DNA of 64,000 nt from DASPKM01 sp035628135 (GCA_035628135.1 DASPKM010000013.1:372001-436000), one strand, 5' to 3'. Positions 8,444 through 18,197 are shown, numbered from the stretch's first letter. Made by a program: numbers and translations. Notes: generated by a model not told the origin, from the sequence alone.

Positions 8444-9487
8444 ATGAAAAAATGGTTTTTCCTTTCCGCGGCACTGGCATTGTTGGTTGCCTGCAACAGT
8501 GAAAACACGCCCGATGTATCGGACATCGATATCAAGCTGGAAACGCAGCGCTTCGAGCAGGATTTTTTCGCCATCGATACCAATAATGTCAATGCTTCAC
8601 TTATACAACTGGAAAAAAAGTACCCCAACTTCCTGAATGATTTTTTAATAAATATTCTGGGCGTGCCCCTGCTGCAGGGCGGCGATTCAGGCACCAACCT
8701 GGTGGTAAGGCGTTTCATTGCAGATTACAGGGCCATCAAGGAAAACGCCGATAAAGAATTCAAATCCTTCGATAAAGTGGAGAGCGAAGTGCGACGGGGG
8801 TTGCAGTTCGTAAAGCATTATTTTCCCGGTTACCCCTTGCCTGCCAAGCTCATTACCTTCATAGGCCCGTTGGACGCTTATTACGAGCCTTCAGTAGGCG
8901 GGCTTCATGGCGACGTTATTACCAGCGATGCACTGGGCATCGGGCTTCAACTGCACATGGGAAAAGACTTCGCGGTGTATCATACTGAATTGGGACAACG
9001 ATTATACCCATCTTACATCTCGCGCCGCTTCGAAGCAGGTTATATACCGGTGAACTGCATGAAGAATATCGTGGACGATATGTTCCCCGACAACAGCGCA
9101 GACAAACCCCTGATAGATCAGATAGTGGAAAAAGGCAAGCGCATGTATTTGCTGGATAAACTGCTGCCCCATATTGCGGATACACTGAAAATTGGATACA
9201 CCACCAAACAGCTCGAAGGCTGTTACGAGAACGAGGGCAATATCTGGAACTTTTTCCTGCGCAATAACCTCCTCTTTAGCATCGATCCCGCGCTTACCAA
9301 AAATTATATACAGGATGGCCCCAAAACCGACGAGCTCGGAGAAGGGGCACCGGGTTATATCGGTTTATTCGTTGGCTGGAGAATAGTAGAGAAATACATG
9401 GAAAAAAATTCAGACCTCTCGCTGCAGCAATTAATGCAAACAGAGCCAAGAAAAATTTTCGAGGAAAGCAAATACAAACCGAAATAA
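8444..9487 (+). CDS. gldB: Gliding motility lipoprotein GldB
   Basis: GldB is a lipoprotein required for gliding in Flavobacterium johnsoniae and is widespread in Bacteroidota, including non-gliders. ATG at 8444 is chosen because it starts the lipoprotein signal MKKWFFLSAALALLVAC (Cys 17); the frame is open 18 codons further up. Conserved GldB features are visible: LETQRFEQDFFAID near the N-terminus, LPAKLITFIGPLDAYY, and near the C-terminus PGYIGLFVGWRIVEKYM. 347 residues, normal length. It is remote from the other gld genes at 34-39 kb, as is usual. Confidence 0.92.
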   Translation: MKKWFFLSAALALLVACNSENTPDVSDIDIKLETQRFEQDFFAIDTNNVNASLIQLEKKYPNFLNDFLINILGVPLLQGGDSGTNLVVRRFIADYRAIKENADKEFKSFDKVESEVRRGLQFVKHYFPGYPLPAKLITFIGPLDAYYEPSVGGLHGDVITSDALGIGLQLHMGKDFAVYHTELGQRLYPSYISRRFEAGYIPVNCMKNIVDDMFPDNSADKPLIDQIVEKGKRMYLLDKLLPHIADTLKIGYTTKQLEGCYENEGNIWNFFLRNNLLFSIDPALTKNYIQDGPKTDELGEGAPGYIGLFVGWRIVEKYMEKNSDLSLQQLMQTEPRKIFEESKYKPK

Positions 9488-9495
9488 TACAGAGA

Positions 9496-10569
9496 TTAAC
9501 CGGGTTTTTTCCCTAGCTGCCGCATCATGCGGAAATGCGAAGCAATAGCAGCCGTCATGGTCGGATATTCGTTATAAGGAATGTTGAATTTCTCGCAAGC
9601 CTTTCTTACGATCCTGCTAATGGCCGGGTAGTGAATATGGCTCACACGTGGAAAAAGATGATGCTCTACCTGGTAATTCAATCCGCCCACAAACCAGGAT
9701 ATGACCTTATTGTGTGGTGCAAAATTAGCGGTGGTCCTTACCTGGTGGATAGCCCATTCGTTCTCGATGGTCTTGGGGTCGAGCCCTGCCTGCTCGAATT
9801 CCGCATGTTCCACCACGTGAGCTAACTGGAAAGTAATGGCCAGCGTAAATCCTAACATCAGGTGCATGCATGCAAACCCTATGGCCCAGGCCTGCCAGCC
9901 AACGGCAAGAACGGGAATTGCGATATAAAACACTACGTATAAAACTTTACTTAGCCAGAACATCCAATGGTCGCTCCTGCTCATTTTCTGCAATGGCGTA
10001 TCTACTACCCTTTGCTTGAAGTATTTATTGAAATCCATCATAAACACCCAGGCAAACGATGAAATGGCATACACCAGCACCACGTATATGTGCTGGAAAC
10101 GGTGCGCCGGCACCCATTTTTGAGTGTGGCATTGCCGCATGAGCGGGCTTTTGGCAATATCGTCGTCTATACCGTCAACATTGGTATAGGTATGGTGAAT
10201 GACATTGTGCTTGAATTTCCAGATAAATGCATTGCCGCCCAATGCGTTGAGTGTAAGTCCCAGTACATTGTTCAGCCATTTCCTTTGGGAATAGCTGCCG
10301 TGACAGGCATCGTGCATGACGTTAAACCCTATGCTCGCAAGTACAAAACCCAAGAGCCCGCTTAACAACATGCCCCATCCCAGGGGGAAAGTATATACGA
10401 GTAACAAAATGTACAAAGTCAACGCAACAGGTATCAGCGTTGCCGTTTTGATATGTAATTTCCAATTGCCCGTTTTCTTCAGCTTGCGCTGATGAAAATA
10501 GCTCTCCACCTCAGTTTTAAGATAGGTAAAAAAAACGTTGTTCTTATTATTGAAAACTACTTTAGCCAT
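9496..10569 (-). CDS. Membrane fatty acid desaturase (front-end-like)
   Basis: Di-iron membrane desaturase acting on acyl chains. 357 residues with paired membrane segments (about 45-65, 68-88 and a second pair around 200-250) and three histidine boxes: HDACH at 86-90, HNVIHH at 121-126, and QVEHH near residue 315. The Gln in QxxHH is typical of front-end and DesA3-like enzymes rather than the delta-9 acyl-CoA type. No cytochrome b5 domain is fused. Regiospecificity cannot be told from sequence. Likely monocistronic; ATG start. Confidence 0.88.
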   Translation of the reverse strand: MAKVVFNNKNNVFFTYLKTEVESYFHQRKLKKTGNWKLHIKTATLIPVALTLYILLLVYTFPLGWGMLLSGLLGFVLASIGFNVMHDACHGSYSQRKWLNNVLGLTLNALGGNAFIWKFKHNVIHHTYTNVDGIDDDIAKSPLMRQCHTQKWVPAHRFQHIYVVLVYAISSFAWVFMMDFNKYFKQRVVDTPLQKMSRSDHWMFWLSKVLYVVFYIAIPVLAVGWQAWAIGFACMHLMLGFTLAITFQLAHVVEHAEFEQAGLDPKTIENEWAIHQVRTTANFAPHNKVISWFVGGLNYQVEHHLFPRVSHIHYPAISRIVRKACEKFNIPYNEYPTMTAAIASHFRMMRQLGKKPG

Positions 10570-10714
10570 AGACCAGAGGGTGTTTAATTATTGGATAAAT
10601 GAAACCATCAGAAGGGAACCGGATTATTCTACACAAACCCTCTGCCGGAATATTATGTATTAACGGCAAAATTACGAATTTGTTGAATACTCCCCACCCA
10701 ACAGCCTGTTAACT

Positions 10715-11191
10715 TCATTTTTTAATGTTGCTCCTTAACAGTTCCCTCGCCCGTTGCAAAGCGATGAGGTCGCTAAATGCGTCCTTCGGCACCAGGAAAA
10801 ATGAACGGGTGTCGAAATACAGATGAAAGAAATAAGTGCTTTCCACGAAACTGCTGAACTCCCTCCATTGCCATGCCTTTGAGCCCCGCTCTGTCATCAG
10901 TACCACTTCTTTTTCATCGATGCTCATTGAAAAATTATCGCGGAAAGTATGGGATCGTTTATAGATGCCCGATGGGAGCAGCCTCCAGATCACCAGCATC
11001 AGTAAAAACCACAATAAGGAAAACAGCAGGAACGACAATGCATGTATTTCTTTAAGAAAGAACAGCACCGCCGATAAGATCGCAAACACATTCACCAGCA
11101 CGAACAGAACTTTTATTTCCGGCCTGGTAAGGAAATGAAAGCGCAGGGCATGTATTACCTGCTTTTTATCGTATCCGAAGTGAATGATCAT
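10715..11191 (-). CDS. YcxB-like membrane protein
   Basis: 158 residues with two closely spaced hydrophobic segments (about 28-46 and 51-69), then a C-terminal domain containing MSIDEKEVVLMTERGSKAWQWREFSSFVES, the pattern of the YcxB-like C-terminal domain (a PH-like fold). Function is unknown in the family. It lies 6 bases downstream of the tryptophan dioxygenase gene on the same strand and may be co-transcribed with it. Confidence 0.65.
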   Translation of the reverse strand: MIIHFGYDKKQVIHALRFHFLTRPEIKVLFVLVNVFAILSAVLFFLKEIHALSFLLFSLLWFLLMLVIWRLLPSGIYKRSHTFRDNFSMSIDEKEVVLMTERGSKAWQWREFSSFVESTYFFHLYFDTRSFFLVPKDAFSDLIALQRARELLRSNIKK

Positions 11192-11197
11192 AGTAGC

Positions 11198-12253
11198 TTA
11201 TTGAACAAACCCTAATCTTTGTTCCATAGTGGTTGTCAGTTGCGGCAACTTCCTGCGCTCTATCAGGAAACTGGTAAGCTGTGCAATTTCCCTGAAGATA
11301 TAATGTTTATCAAGTGCGGATCTTAAATAATCACGGCCGGTGCTGCCGCCCGTGCCGATGCGCGTGCCGATCATGCGCTGCACCATGTTCATGTGACGGT
11401 ATCGCCAGGTGCTTAGCTGCTCGTCTATTTCCAGCAGGTTATTCAACAATTGAAAGGGCAATTGCAATATGGGATAACCCCGGTACAGCATAATGAACAA
11501 GGCGGCCCTTGCAGCCTTTGCGCTCAGGTTCCTCGGCTCCGCATTTTCATCGTGCTTATCTGAAAATAATTTGTCAAATACTTGCAGGTTCGATTTTTCC
11601 ACGTCGGAAAGACTTTCCTCATAGCGGTGGCGGTATTCGGCCCAAAACGGGTGCATGTTTTCCGCGGGACCAGAGGTACTAAAGCCATCCCAATTAGAAG
11701 TTTCGTCGAAAAAAGGCATGCGTTCCAGCCAGCCATTCAGCAAATGCAGCAATGAATGGCCGGCCTCTCCCTGCTTAACCGCTTCCACTTCCGGCGCACG
11801 CAATTGAGATATATAATACTCCTGTCCATGCCTGTGCTCGAACTTAAGTCCCAGCTTAGCTTCCAGCAGTTTGAACTGAACGCTTTGAAATCCTGATGCC
11901 GGCCGCAGCATGTCGCGGAAGTCCAGGAAATCCATGGGCGTCATGGTTTCCATGATATCCACCTGGTGCACCAGCACGCGCAGGATAGTTACCATCCGGC
12001 TCAGCCGGTGCACTACGGTTTGCAGCTCGGGGGAGTTGTCGTTAAGCGCGGGTTTCTTCAGAATTTCTATAATGGAACCTGCTTCGTGCAGCAGTTGTTT
12101 GAACCACAATTCATAGGCCTGGTGAATGACAATGAACAGCATTTCATCGTGCGCGGGCTTCGAAAGCTTGTCGCTTTCGGGAAATTGCGCGTGCAGTATC
12201 TTCTCCAATTGCAGGTAGTCGCTGTAGTGTACTTTGTTTGCAGGATCTGGCAT
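11198..12253 (-). CDS. kynA: Tryptophan 2,3-dioxygenase
   Basis: Haem enzyme that opens the indole ring of tryptophan to N-formylkynurenine, the first step of the kynurenine pathway. 351 residues. The substrate/haem pocket motif HQAYELWFKQ is at 44-53, and WRYRHMNMVQRMIG with GTGGSTGRDYLR further on matches the conserved proximal-histidine and substrate-binding region. No other kynurenine-pathway gene is adjacent; nadE and nadC are elsewhere in the window but use the aspartate- or quinolinate-derived route. Normal length; ATG start. Confidence 0.92.
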   Translation of the reverse strand: MPDPANKVHYSDYLQLEKILHAQFPESDKLSKPAHDEMLFIVIHQAYELWFKQLLHEAGSIIEILKKPALNDNSPELQTVVHRLSRMVTILRVLVHQVDIMETMTPMDFLDFRDMLRPASGFQSVQFKLLEAKLGLKFEHRHGQEYYISQLRAPEVEAVKQGEAGHSLLHLLNGWLERMPFFDETSNWDGFSTSGPAENMHPFWAEYRHRYEESLSDVEKSNLQVFDKLFSDKHDENAEPRNLSAKAARAALFIMLYRGYPILQLPFQLLNNLLEIDEQLSTWRYRHMNMVQRMIGTRIGTGGSTGRDYLRSALDKHYIFREIAQLTSFLIERRKLPQLTTTMEQRLGFVQ

Positions 12254-12257
12254 ATTT

Positions 12258-12265
12258 CAAAGATA
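12258..12265 (-). promoter_or_regulatory. Candidate -7 box for kynA
   Basis: On the minus strand TATCTTTG, a perfect TAnnTTTG match, ends only 4 bases before the kynA ATG. If used, transcription would start at or next to the initiation codon, giving a leaderless mRNA. No convincing -33 TTG is seen. Confidence 0.3.
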
Positions 12266-12341
12266 TACGAATTCATATTCCATTTGCAGGCCTGCTTGCA
12301 GGCAAGTCTGCGCATTTAATCCCTTTGGACATATTTTGACA

Positions 12342-13610
12342 TCAGATGAATTCGTAACCTATATCTTTCCGATAGTACATTTCATCGAAGTGGATCTTAT
12401 CGAGCGCTGTTCTGGAGCGGCGCAACGCTTCCTGCACATCGTTACCATAAGCAGTTACACATAGCACCCTTCCGCCATTGGTGAGCACTTGTCCCTCCAC
12501 CGCTTTGGTGCCCGCATGGAACACTATGCAGTGGTCATCATTTACGTTGGCGAGCCCTTCTATTATTTTATCTTTTTCATACTGACCCGGGTAACCGCCG
12601 CTTACCGCCATGATGGTACAAGTGGTCCTGGGATCATGATCTATCTGCATACCTCCCAGCTTTTGTTCAGAAGTGGCCTTGAATAATTCAGCCAGGTCGT
12701 TCTTCAACCGCGGCAGCACCACTTCTGTTTCAGGATCGCCCATGCGGCAGTTGTATTCGATCACGAAGGGTTCGTTGTTTACCTTGATCAGTCCGAAAAA
12801 TATGAACCCCTTGTAATTGATGTTTTCCGAGTGCAGCCCGTTGATAGTGGGACGAATGATCTTTTCTTCCACCTTTCGCATGAATTGTTCATCGGCAAAT
12901 GCTACCGGGCTCACCGCTCCCATGCCGCCGGTATTGGGACCTTTATCCCCCTCGCCTACGCGCTTATAGTCTTTTGCTTCGGGCAACAGCACATAGTCCT
13001 TACCGTCAGTAAGCACAAATACGCTGAGCTCGATGCCGTCCAGGAATTCTTCTATTACAACTTTCTTGCTGGCGTCGCCGAATTTCGATTGCTGTATCAT
13101 CAACTCAAATTCCGCGATGGCTTCTCCCGCATACTGGCAAATAACAACGCCCTTGCCCGCGGCAAGCCCATCGGCTTTGATCACGATCGGCAGGCTGTGC
13201 TGTTGCAGGTAAGCGACCCCATCCTGGTAGTTAGACGCATTGAATTCCCGGTAATTGGCGGTAGGAATGTTATGGCGTTGCATAAATTGCTTCGCAAAGG
13301 CCTTGCTGCCTTCCAACTGCGCTCCCTGTTGCGAGGGGCCGATAACGGCAATGCCAACGCTTTCGAAAAAATCCGCGATGCCCTTCACCAGTGGTTCCTC
13401 GGGGCCTACCACGATCATGCCCACGTTGTTTTCCGTGCAAAAACGTTGTATCGATTCAAAATCGCCCAGCGAAAGAGAAACGTTCGTACCGTATTGGGCT
13501 GTCCCGGCATTACCGGGAGCAATGAAAAGATGGGAGCAGAGAGGACTCTGAGTAATTTTCCAGGCAAAGGCGTGTTCCCTGCCGCCAGAGCCCAGTAGCA
13601 AAAAGTTCAT
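12342..13610 (-). CDS. purD: Phosphoribosylamine-glycine ligase
   Basis: Second step of de novo purine synthesis: ATP-dependent joining of glycine to phosphoribosylamine. 422 residues, normal length. The N-terminal Rossmann motif GSGGREHA is at 7-14, the ATP-grasp core includes VIKADGLAAGKGVVIC and VVIEEFLDGIELSVFVL, and the metal-binding end of the active site is VIEYNCRMGDPETE. It stands apart from other pur genes. ATG start; 88-base gap to kynA. Confidence 0.96.
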   Translation of the reverse strand: MNFLLLGSGGREHAFAWKITQSPLCSHLFIAPGNAGTAQYGTNVSLSLGDFESIQRFCTENNVGMIVVGPEEPLVKGIADFFESVGIAVIGPSQQGAQLEGSKAFAKQFMQRHNIPTANYREFNASNYQDGVAYLQQHSLPIVIKADGLAAGKGVVICQYAGEAIAEFELMIQQSKFGDASKKVVIEEFLDGIELSVFVLTDGKDYVLLPEAKDYKRVGEGDKGPNTGGMGAVSPVAFADEQFMRKVEEKIIRPTINGLHSENINYKGFIFFGLIKVNNEPFVIEYNCRMGDPETEVVLPRLKNDLAELFKATSEQKLGGMQIDHDPRTTCTIMAVSGGYPGQYEKDKIIEGLANVNDDHCIVFHAGTKAVEGQVLTNGGRVLCVTAYGNDVQEALRRSRTALDKIHFDEMYYRKDIGYEFI

Positions 13611-13782
13611 GTCAGTAGTGTTAACGGATTGGATAAAGTATTTCCCCTATCGGATAAGGCGGCCCTAAGTTCGGAAAATTTTAAACCCTTCAAAACATTC
13701 TGTATCATCGTTCAATAAATAATTTGTGTATTTTACGCCAATTGCTGAATAATCTACGATTGCTTAATCCTAAAACCAACGT

Positions 13783-15489
13783 ATGCAAGTAGCATCGCAG
13801 CACGTACCCGCTACCCCTAAAGGCCATCCGAAGGGCTTGAATGTTTTGTTCGCCACGGAAATGTGGGAACGCTTCAACTTCTATGGCATGCGGGCCCTCC
13901 TCACACTCTTCCTGGTGCATGCGCTGGCCTTCAGAGAGTCCGAAGCTTCCATCATCTACGGCGGATTTCTGGGCCTGTGCTATTTAACACCTATGCTTGG
14001 AGGTTATATTTCGGACAGGTACCTCGGCAACCGGAATTGTATTTTATTGGGTGGCGCAACCATGTCGATCGGGCAATTGTTCATGTTTGCCAGCGCCATC
14101 GTATATGCCAACAACGTGGCCATGGCCACCACGCTTATGTGGATAGCATTGGGCATACTCATCATCGGCAATGGCTTTTTTAAACCGAACATTTCGTCCA
14201 TGGTGGGGCAGCTATATCCTAAAAGCGATAACCGCCTGGATTCTGCGTTCACCATTTTTTATATGGGCATCAACCTCGGTGCGTTCCTCGGTATTACCAT
14301 TTGTCCAATTGTGGGCGATGTGAAGATCGGCGACGTACGCGTGGTGACTGCTTTTAAATGGGGATTTCTTGCGGCGGGTACCGCCATGGCGCTCGGCACC
14401 ATCCTGTTCTTCTTCCTCAAGGATAAATATGTTGTTTCTCCCGAAGGCAAACCTGTTGGCGCACGTCCGCGCTTTAAGAATGCGGGAGATGCTATCGGCA
14501 CCAGCGAAGCCGCGCAGCGCGGCGAAGCCGAAAAAGCGCATTTTACCTCCACCGCCCTTATGGGCTCACTGATAGCGCTGGTTGCATTAGTGGCCGCATT
14601 TAAATTCGTGGTAGACCTCAATTGGATCTATTCATTCATTTATGCATCAGGCATTACATTGGCAGGGTTGATCATGACCGATAAGTCGCTGACCAAAATA
14701 GAGCGGGACCGCATCATTGTAATGTATTTCGTTGCATTCTTCGTCATCTTCTTCTGGGCCTGCTTCGAGCAGTCTGCTTCTTCGCTCACCTTTATAGCAG
14801 ACAACCAAACCGATAGAAGATTATTTGGTTGGGATATGCCGCCAAGCCTGGTGCAAAATGCGAACTCATTGTTCATTATCATTCTTGCGCTTCCGTTCAG
14901 TTATATGTGGCTGTGGTTGCAACGCAGGAAAATGGAACCCATATCAACCATGAAGCAGGCGCTGGGCCTGATAATATTGGCGATAGGCTTTTTGATCATT
15001 GCCATGCAGGTAAAGGGAATGGGCATTAATGACAAGATCGGCGTGATCTGGCTGATCGTGATGTACCTCTTTCATACCATCGGTGAACTGTGGCTCTCGC
15101 CAATCGGTTTGTCGCTGGTGGCCAAGCTGGCGCCGGTACGTTTCTCGTCGCTGCTCATGGGCGTATGGTTCCTGGCTAACGCCGCCGGCTATGCGCTGGC
15201 AGGAACGTTGGGCGCCTTGCTGCCGCCCACGGGCGACAAATACAAGCGGGCCGCCGACATGGGCATCGATTTGCAGGCTGTGCTGGATAAAACAACACCG
15301 GTAAGTGCCGAGGTGCTTGCCAAGCTGAATGCGGACAAATTACCGACCGAATACCCGGTGTTCGCGGGTTTTACCATCCATAACCTGTTCGAATTTTTTA
15401 TGGTATTCGTAATTCTGCCGGGTGCGGCGGGCATTATACTCTTCCTTCTTTCGGGATGGTTGAAAAAAATGATGCACGGCGTGCGGTAA
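13783..15489 (+). CDS. POT-family proton-dependent oligopeptide transporter
   Basis: Inner-membrane MFS symporter importing di- and tripeptides with protons. 568 residues, about 14 hydrophobic segments. The N-terminal MWERFNFYGMRALLTLFLV is the family ExxER proton-coupling motif region, and FYMGINLGAFLG with the preceding FTI is the PTR2 signature. A long cytoplasmic loop (about 210-255) separates the two halves. It is followed after 27 bases by an OPT-family transporter in the same direction, so the pair probably forms one peptide-uptake operon. Confidence 0.93.
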   Translation: MQVASQHVPATPKGHPKGLNVLFATEMWERFNFYGMRALLTLFLVHALAFRESEASIIYGGFLGLCYLTPMLGGYISDRYLGNRNCILLGGATMSIGQLFMFASAIVYANNVAMATTLMWIALGILIIGNGFFKPNISSMVGQLYPKSDNRLDSAFTIFYMGINLGAFLGITICPIVGDVKIGDVRVVTAFKWGFLAAGTAMALGTILFFFLKDKYVVSPEGKPVGARPRFKNAGDAIGTSEAAQRGEAEKAHFTSTALMGSLIALVALVAAFKFVVDLNWIYSFIYASGITLAGLIMTDKSLTKIERDRIIVMYFVAFFVIFFWACFEQSASSLTFIADNQTDRRLFGWDMPPSLVQNANSLFIIILALPFSYMWLWLQRRKMEPISTMKQALGLIILAIGFLIIAMQVKGMGINDKIGVIWLIVMYLFHTIGELWLSPIGLSLVAKLAPVRFSSLLMGVWFLANAAGYALAGTLGALLPPTGDKYKRAADMGIDLQAVLDKTTPVSAEVLAKLNADKLPTEYPVFAGFTIHNLFEFFMVFVILPGAAGIILFLLSGWLKKMMHGVR

Positions 15490-15516
15490 TCCATTCTTAA
15501 ACCCAAACCAACTGCT

Positions 15517-17568
15517 ATGTCTGAAAAAGCCTTTCAGCCTTTTGTTTCGCCGGAAACAAAAATGAAGGAGTTTACCGTCAAGGCCCTCCTCATGGGCAGC
15601 TTCTTCGGTATCCTGTTTGGAGCATCCACTGTGTATCTTGCTCTCAAGGCCGGTCTTACTGTGAGCGCTTCTATTCCTATAGCCGTGTTGGCTATTACTC
15701 TCGGTAGAAGGCTTTTCAGGACCACCATCCTTGAGAATAACATCATCCAAACCACTGGTTCTGCGGGAGAAAGTATTGCTGCAGGTGTTGTATTTACGCT
15801 GCCCGGTTTCTTATTTCTCTCCACGGCAGATGCACAGAGTTTCTTCGATTATGGTGTGATCTTCGTTCTCGCCATTTTTGGTGGCATGCTCGGCACATTA
15901 ATGATGATACCGCTCAGGCGGTCGCTGATCGTGAAAGAACATGAAGCGCTGCCCTATCCTGAAGGCACTGCCTGCGCCTCTGTATTGAAGGCTGGTGAGA
16001 AAGGAGGCGAGTTTGCAAAAACCGCATTCCAGGGTTTAGGGTTCGCTTTTGCATATGCGCTTTTGCAAAGGTTGTTTAAGGTAATAGCAGAATCGCCTGT
16101 TTTTTCTACTTCTGCCAGAAGCAGGGATTTTCCGTCGGCACAGGTGTCTGCCGATATCACGCCGGAATACATGGGTGTTGGGTACATTATCGGGCCAAAG
16201 ATCGCTGGCGTACTGGTAGCCGGCAGTGTGCTGAGCTGGTTGGTGCTAAACCCTTTGCTTGCATCGCTTATTGACCCCGTCAGGGTCGCGATGCAACATG
16301 CGAGCCTTGGATTTATACCCGATGTAAACACTGCCGGAGGGCCTGGGGGATGGGACCCTGCAACAAAAACATTTGCTAACCCTGCTGAAGCCCTGTACCG
16401 CGCATATATCAGGCTAATAGGAGCCGGCGCTGTGGCCATGGGCGGATTTATTACACTTATCAAAACCATTCCTACTATAGTATCATCCTTTAAAGAGAGC
16501 ATGGGCGCGGTGAAGGAAGTTGGCGGCGACAGCCGCAAGCGTACCGACCGTGATCTCAGCATTAAAGTAGTGATTTTCGGAAGCCTCGCATTGATCATCC
16601 TAATCTCTGTTCTTCCCTTTATTCCCGGAGATAATATTTTCAATCGCTTGTTGCTTGGATTGCTGGTAGTTGTTTTTGGAGCATTCTTCGTAACGGTTTC
16701 CTCGCGTATTGTAGGTTTGATAGGTACAACCAATAACCCCATCTCAGGTATGACCATCGCCACGATTATGAGCACCTGCCTGATCTTTGTAGCTGTTGGG
16801 TGGACAGGCGAAATTTACCAGCCGATGGCGCTTGTAGTGGGGGGGATGGTATGTATTGCCGCAGCAAATGCGGGCGCCACTTCGCAAGATCTGAAGACGG
16901 GTTACCTGGTAGGGGCTACTCCAAAATATCAGCAATTGGCATTGTTCGTAGGGGCTATTGTTTCAGCCATCGCCATCGGCTTCACTGTGGTAACACTCGA
17001 CACTCCTACCGCGGAAATGAGGCAGATGGGCCTAAGCCATGCAATCGGAAGCGGAGAATACAATGCACCACAGGCAACCCTGATGGCCACGCTTATCAGG
17101 GGTATTCTTGGCGGTGATCTCGACTGGAACTTTGTGTTGGTGGGGGCCTTTCTGGCATTGGTAGTAGAGCTCTGCGGTATTAAGGCGCTGAGTTTTGCGA
17201 TCGGTGTTTACCTGCCATTATCAACCACATTGCCTATTTATATTGGAGGCGCCATCCGCGGAATGGTAGAAGGAATCAAGAAAAGAAGAGGGCATGTTCC
17301 AAAAGAAGGCGAGGAAGACCTGGAGAAAGGCAGCTTGTTCGCAACCGGCCTGGTAGCAGGTGGAGCGCTGATGGGTGTACTGTTCGCATTCATGAACATA
17401 CCAGAGGCACTTGCGAATGAACTGCGCAAGTGGAGTGCGGAGCATTGGCTGATAGAAAACATTGGTCAGTTGGGTTATTACATCCTCGGTATTGGGTTCT
17501 TCGCTTTAATGGGATGGATGTTGTACCGTAACGGCATGAAGAAAGACAAACCTCTGCCGAAAATATAA
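15517..17568 (+). CDS. OPT-family oligopeptide transporter
   Basis: 683 residues, strongly hydrophobic with about 16 membrane segments. Prokaryotic OPT hallmarks are visible: KAGLTVSASIPIAVL near residue 45, IIQTTGSAGESIAAGVVF, LPYPEGTACASVL, and GMTIATIMSTCLI. Prokaryotic members are proposed to move peptides or metal-chelate complexes with protons. The gene lies 27 bases after the POT transporter. The end of the gene is followed by a full family A palindrome rather than a classical terminator. Confidence 0.93.
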   Translation: MSEKAFQPFVSPETKMKEFTVKALLMGSFFGILFGASTVYLALKAGLTVSASIPIAVLAITLGRRLFRTTILENNIIQTTGSAGESIAAGVVFTLPGFLFLSTADAQSFFDYGVIFVLAIFGGMLGTLMMIPLRRSLIVKEHEALPYPEGTACASVLKAGEKGGEFAKTAFQGLGFAFAYALLQRLFKVIAESPVFSTSARSRDFPSAQVSADITPEYMGVGYIIGPKIAGVLVAGSVLSWLVLNPLLASLIDPVRVAMQHASLGFIPDVNTAGGPGGWDPATKTFANPAEALYRAYIRLIGAGAVAMGGFITLIKTIPTIVSSFKESMGAVKEVGGDSRKRTDRDLSIKVVIFGSLALIILISVLPFIPGDNIFNRLLLGLLVVVFGAFFVTVSSRIVGLIGTTNNPISGMTIATIMSTCLIFVAVGWTGEIYQPMALVVGGMVCIAAANAGATSQDLKTGYLVGATPKYQQLALFVGAIVSAIAIGFTVVTLDTPTAEMRQMGLSHAIGSGEYNAPQATLMATLIRGILGGDLDWNFVLVGAFLALVVELCGIKALSFAIGVYLPLSTTLPIYIGGAIRGMVEGIKKRRGHVPKEGEEDLEKGSLFATGLVAGGALMGVLFAFMNIPEALANELRKWSAEHWLIENIGQLGYYILGIGFFALMGWMLYRNGMKKDKPLPKI

Positions 17569-17572
17569 AAAA

Positions 17573-17640
17573 TGAGTGGTGAGTTGCGAATGGTGAGTAG
17601 ATACACTTCTTGTTACTCGCCAATTACAACTCACCACTCA
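17573..17640. repeat. Palindromic intergenic repeat, family A (full copy)
   Basis: The left arm (17573-17599, tgagtggtgagttgcgaatg then gtgagta) and right arm (17613-17640) are inverted copies with about four mismatches around a 13-base loop. It lies between the convergent ends of the OPT transporter and apaG, the same setting as the copy at 958-1015, and could act as a bidirectional stop signal. Confidence 0.8.
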
Positions 17641-17645
17641 CAATA

Positions 17646-18032
17646 TCAATTCATTTTAAAAGGAACTATCATCTCGAACATGGGAATGTTTACGTGGAAC
17701 TGCTGCTTGTTGTGCAGGTTTTCCATTAAATAGGTCCCATACATCTTTCCCATTTCTGTGCGGAGGTTACAGCCGCTTACGTACTGGTAGCGCTCGCCTG
17801 GCTGCATGGTTGGTTGTACGCCTACTACTCCTTCTCCCTCTACTTCGCGGTGTGTGCCGTTGCTGTCGAAAATATGCCAGTGGCGGCGGTGCAGTTTCAC
17901 GGGGTAGCTGTTACGGTTTTCCAACGTTATGCGGTATGCGAACATGTACTCATTCGCTTCCGGATTGGAATAATCCGGCTGGTAAAAAGTTTCAACATTT
18001 ATCTCTACGCCTTCTGAAATTTTGGATGCCAT
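17646..18032 (-). CDS. apaG: ApaG domain protein
   Basis: 128-residue single-domain FN3-like beta sandwich. ApaG is linked to Co2+/Mg2+ homeostasis and to nucleotide-polyphosphate metabolism, with an uncertain biochemical role. The conserved stretch YMFAYRITLENRNSYPVKLHRRHWHIFDSNG and the glycine-rich loop VEGEGVVGVQPTMQPGERYQYVSG are family hallmarks, as is SGCNLRTEMGKMYGTYLM. Length is typical. ATG start; transcribed alone. Confidence 0.95.
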   Translation of the reverse strand: MASKISEGVEINVETFYQPDYSNPEANEYMFAYRITLENRNSYPVKLHRRHWHIFDSNGTHREVEGEGVVGVQPTMQPGERYQYVSGCNLRTEMGKMYGTYLMENLHNKQQFHVNIPMFEMIVPFKMN

Positions 18033-18119
18033 TCGGGGCAGTTTGCAATAAAGTTACTTAAAAACCGCTCTCGCTTGCAAGCTTTGGCAAAATTAAGCAA
18101 GGGTTCAGCGGCGGATTCC

Positions 18120-18127
18120 TAATTTTG
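18120..18127 (+). promoter_or_regulatory. Candidate -7 box for the isocitrate dehydrogenase gene
   Basis: TAATTTTG matches TAnnTTTG and lies 70 bases before the ATG at 18198, in the divergent gap with apaG. No clear -33 TTG is placed at the usual distance. Confidence 0.3.
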
Positions 18128-18197
18128 TGCCGGCTGTAACTGTCGCGGAAGCGGCGGCCAACAGCCTGCCAATCAAATAAATAAATAATTGAAACAT

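Noticed and set aside
12831..13598. 255-codon open frame on the plus strand
   Set aside because: It is antisense to purD, which has full family motifs; the antisense product lacks any recognisable fold.
15954..16775. 273-codon open frame on the minus strand
   Set aside because: It lies opposite the OPT transporter; its Ile/Pro/Ser-rich product is the usual mirror of a hydrophobic membrane gene.
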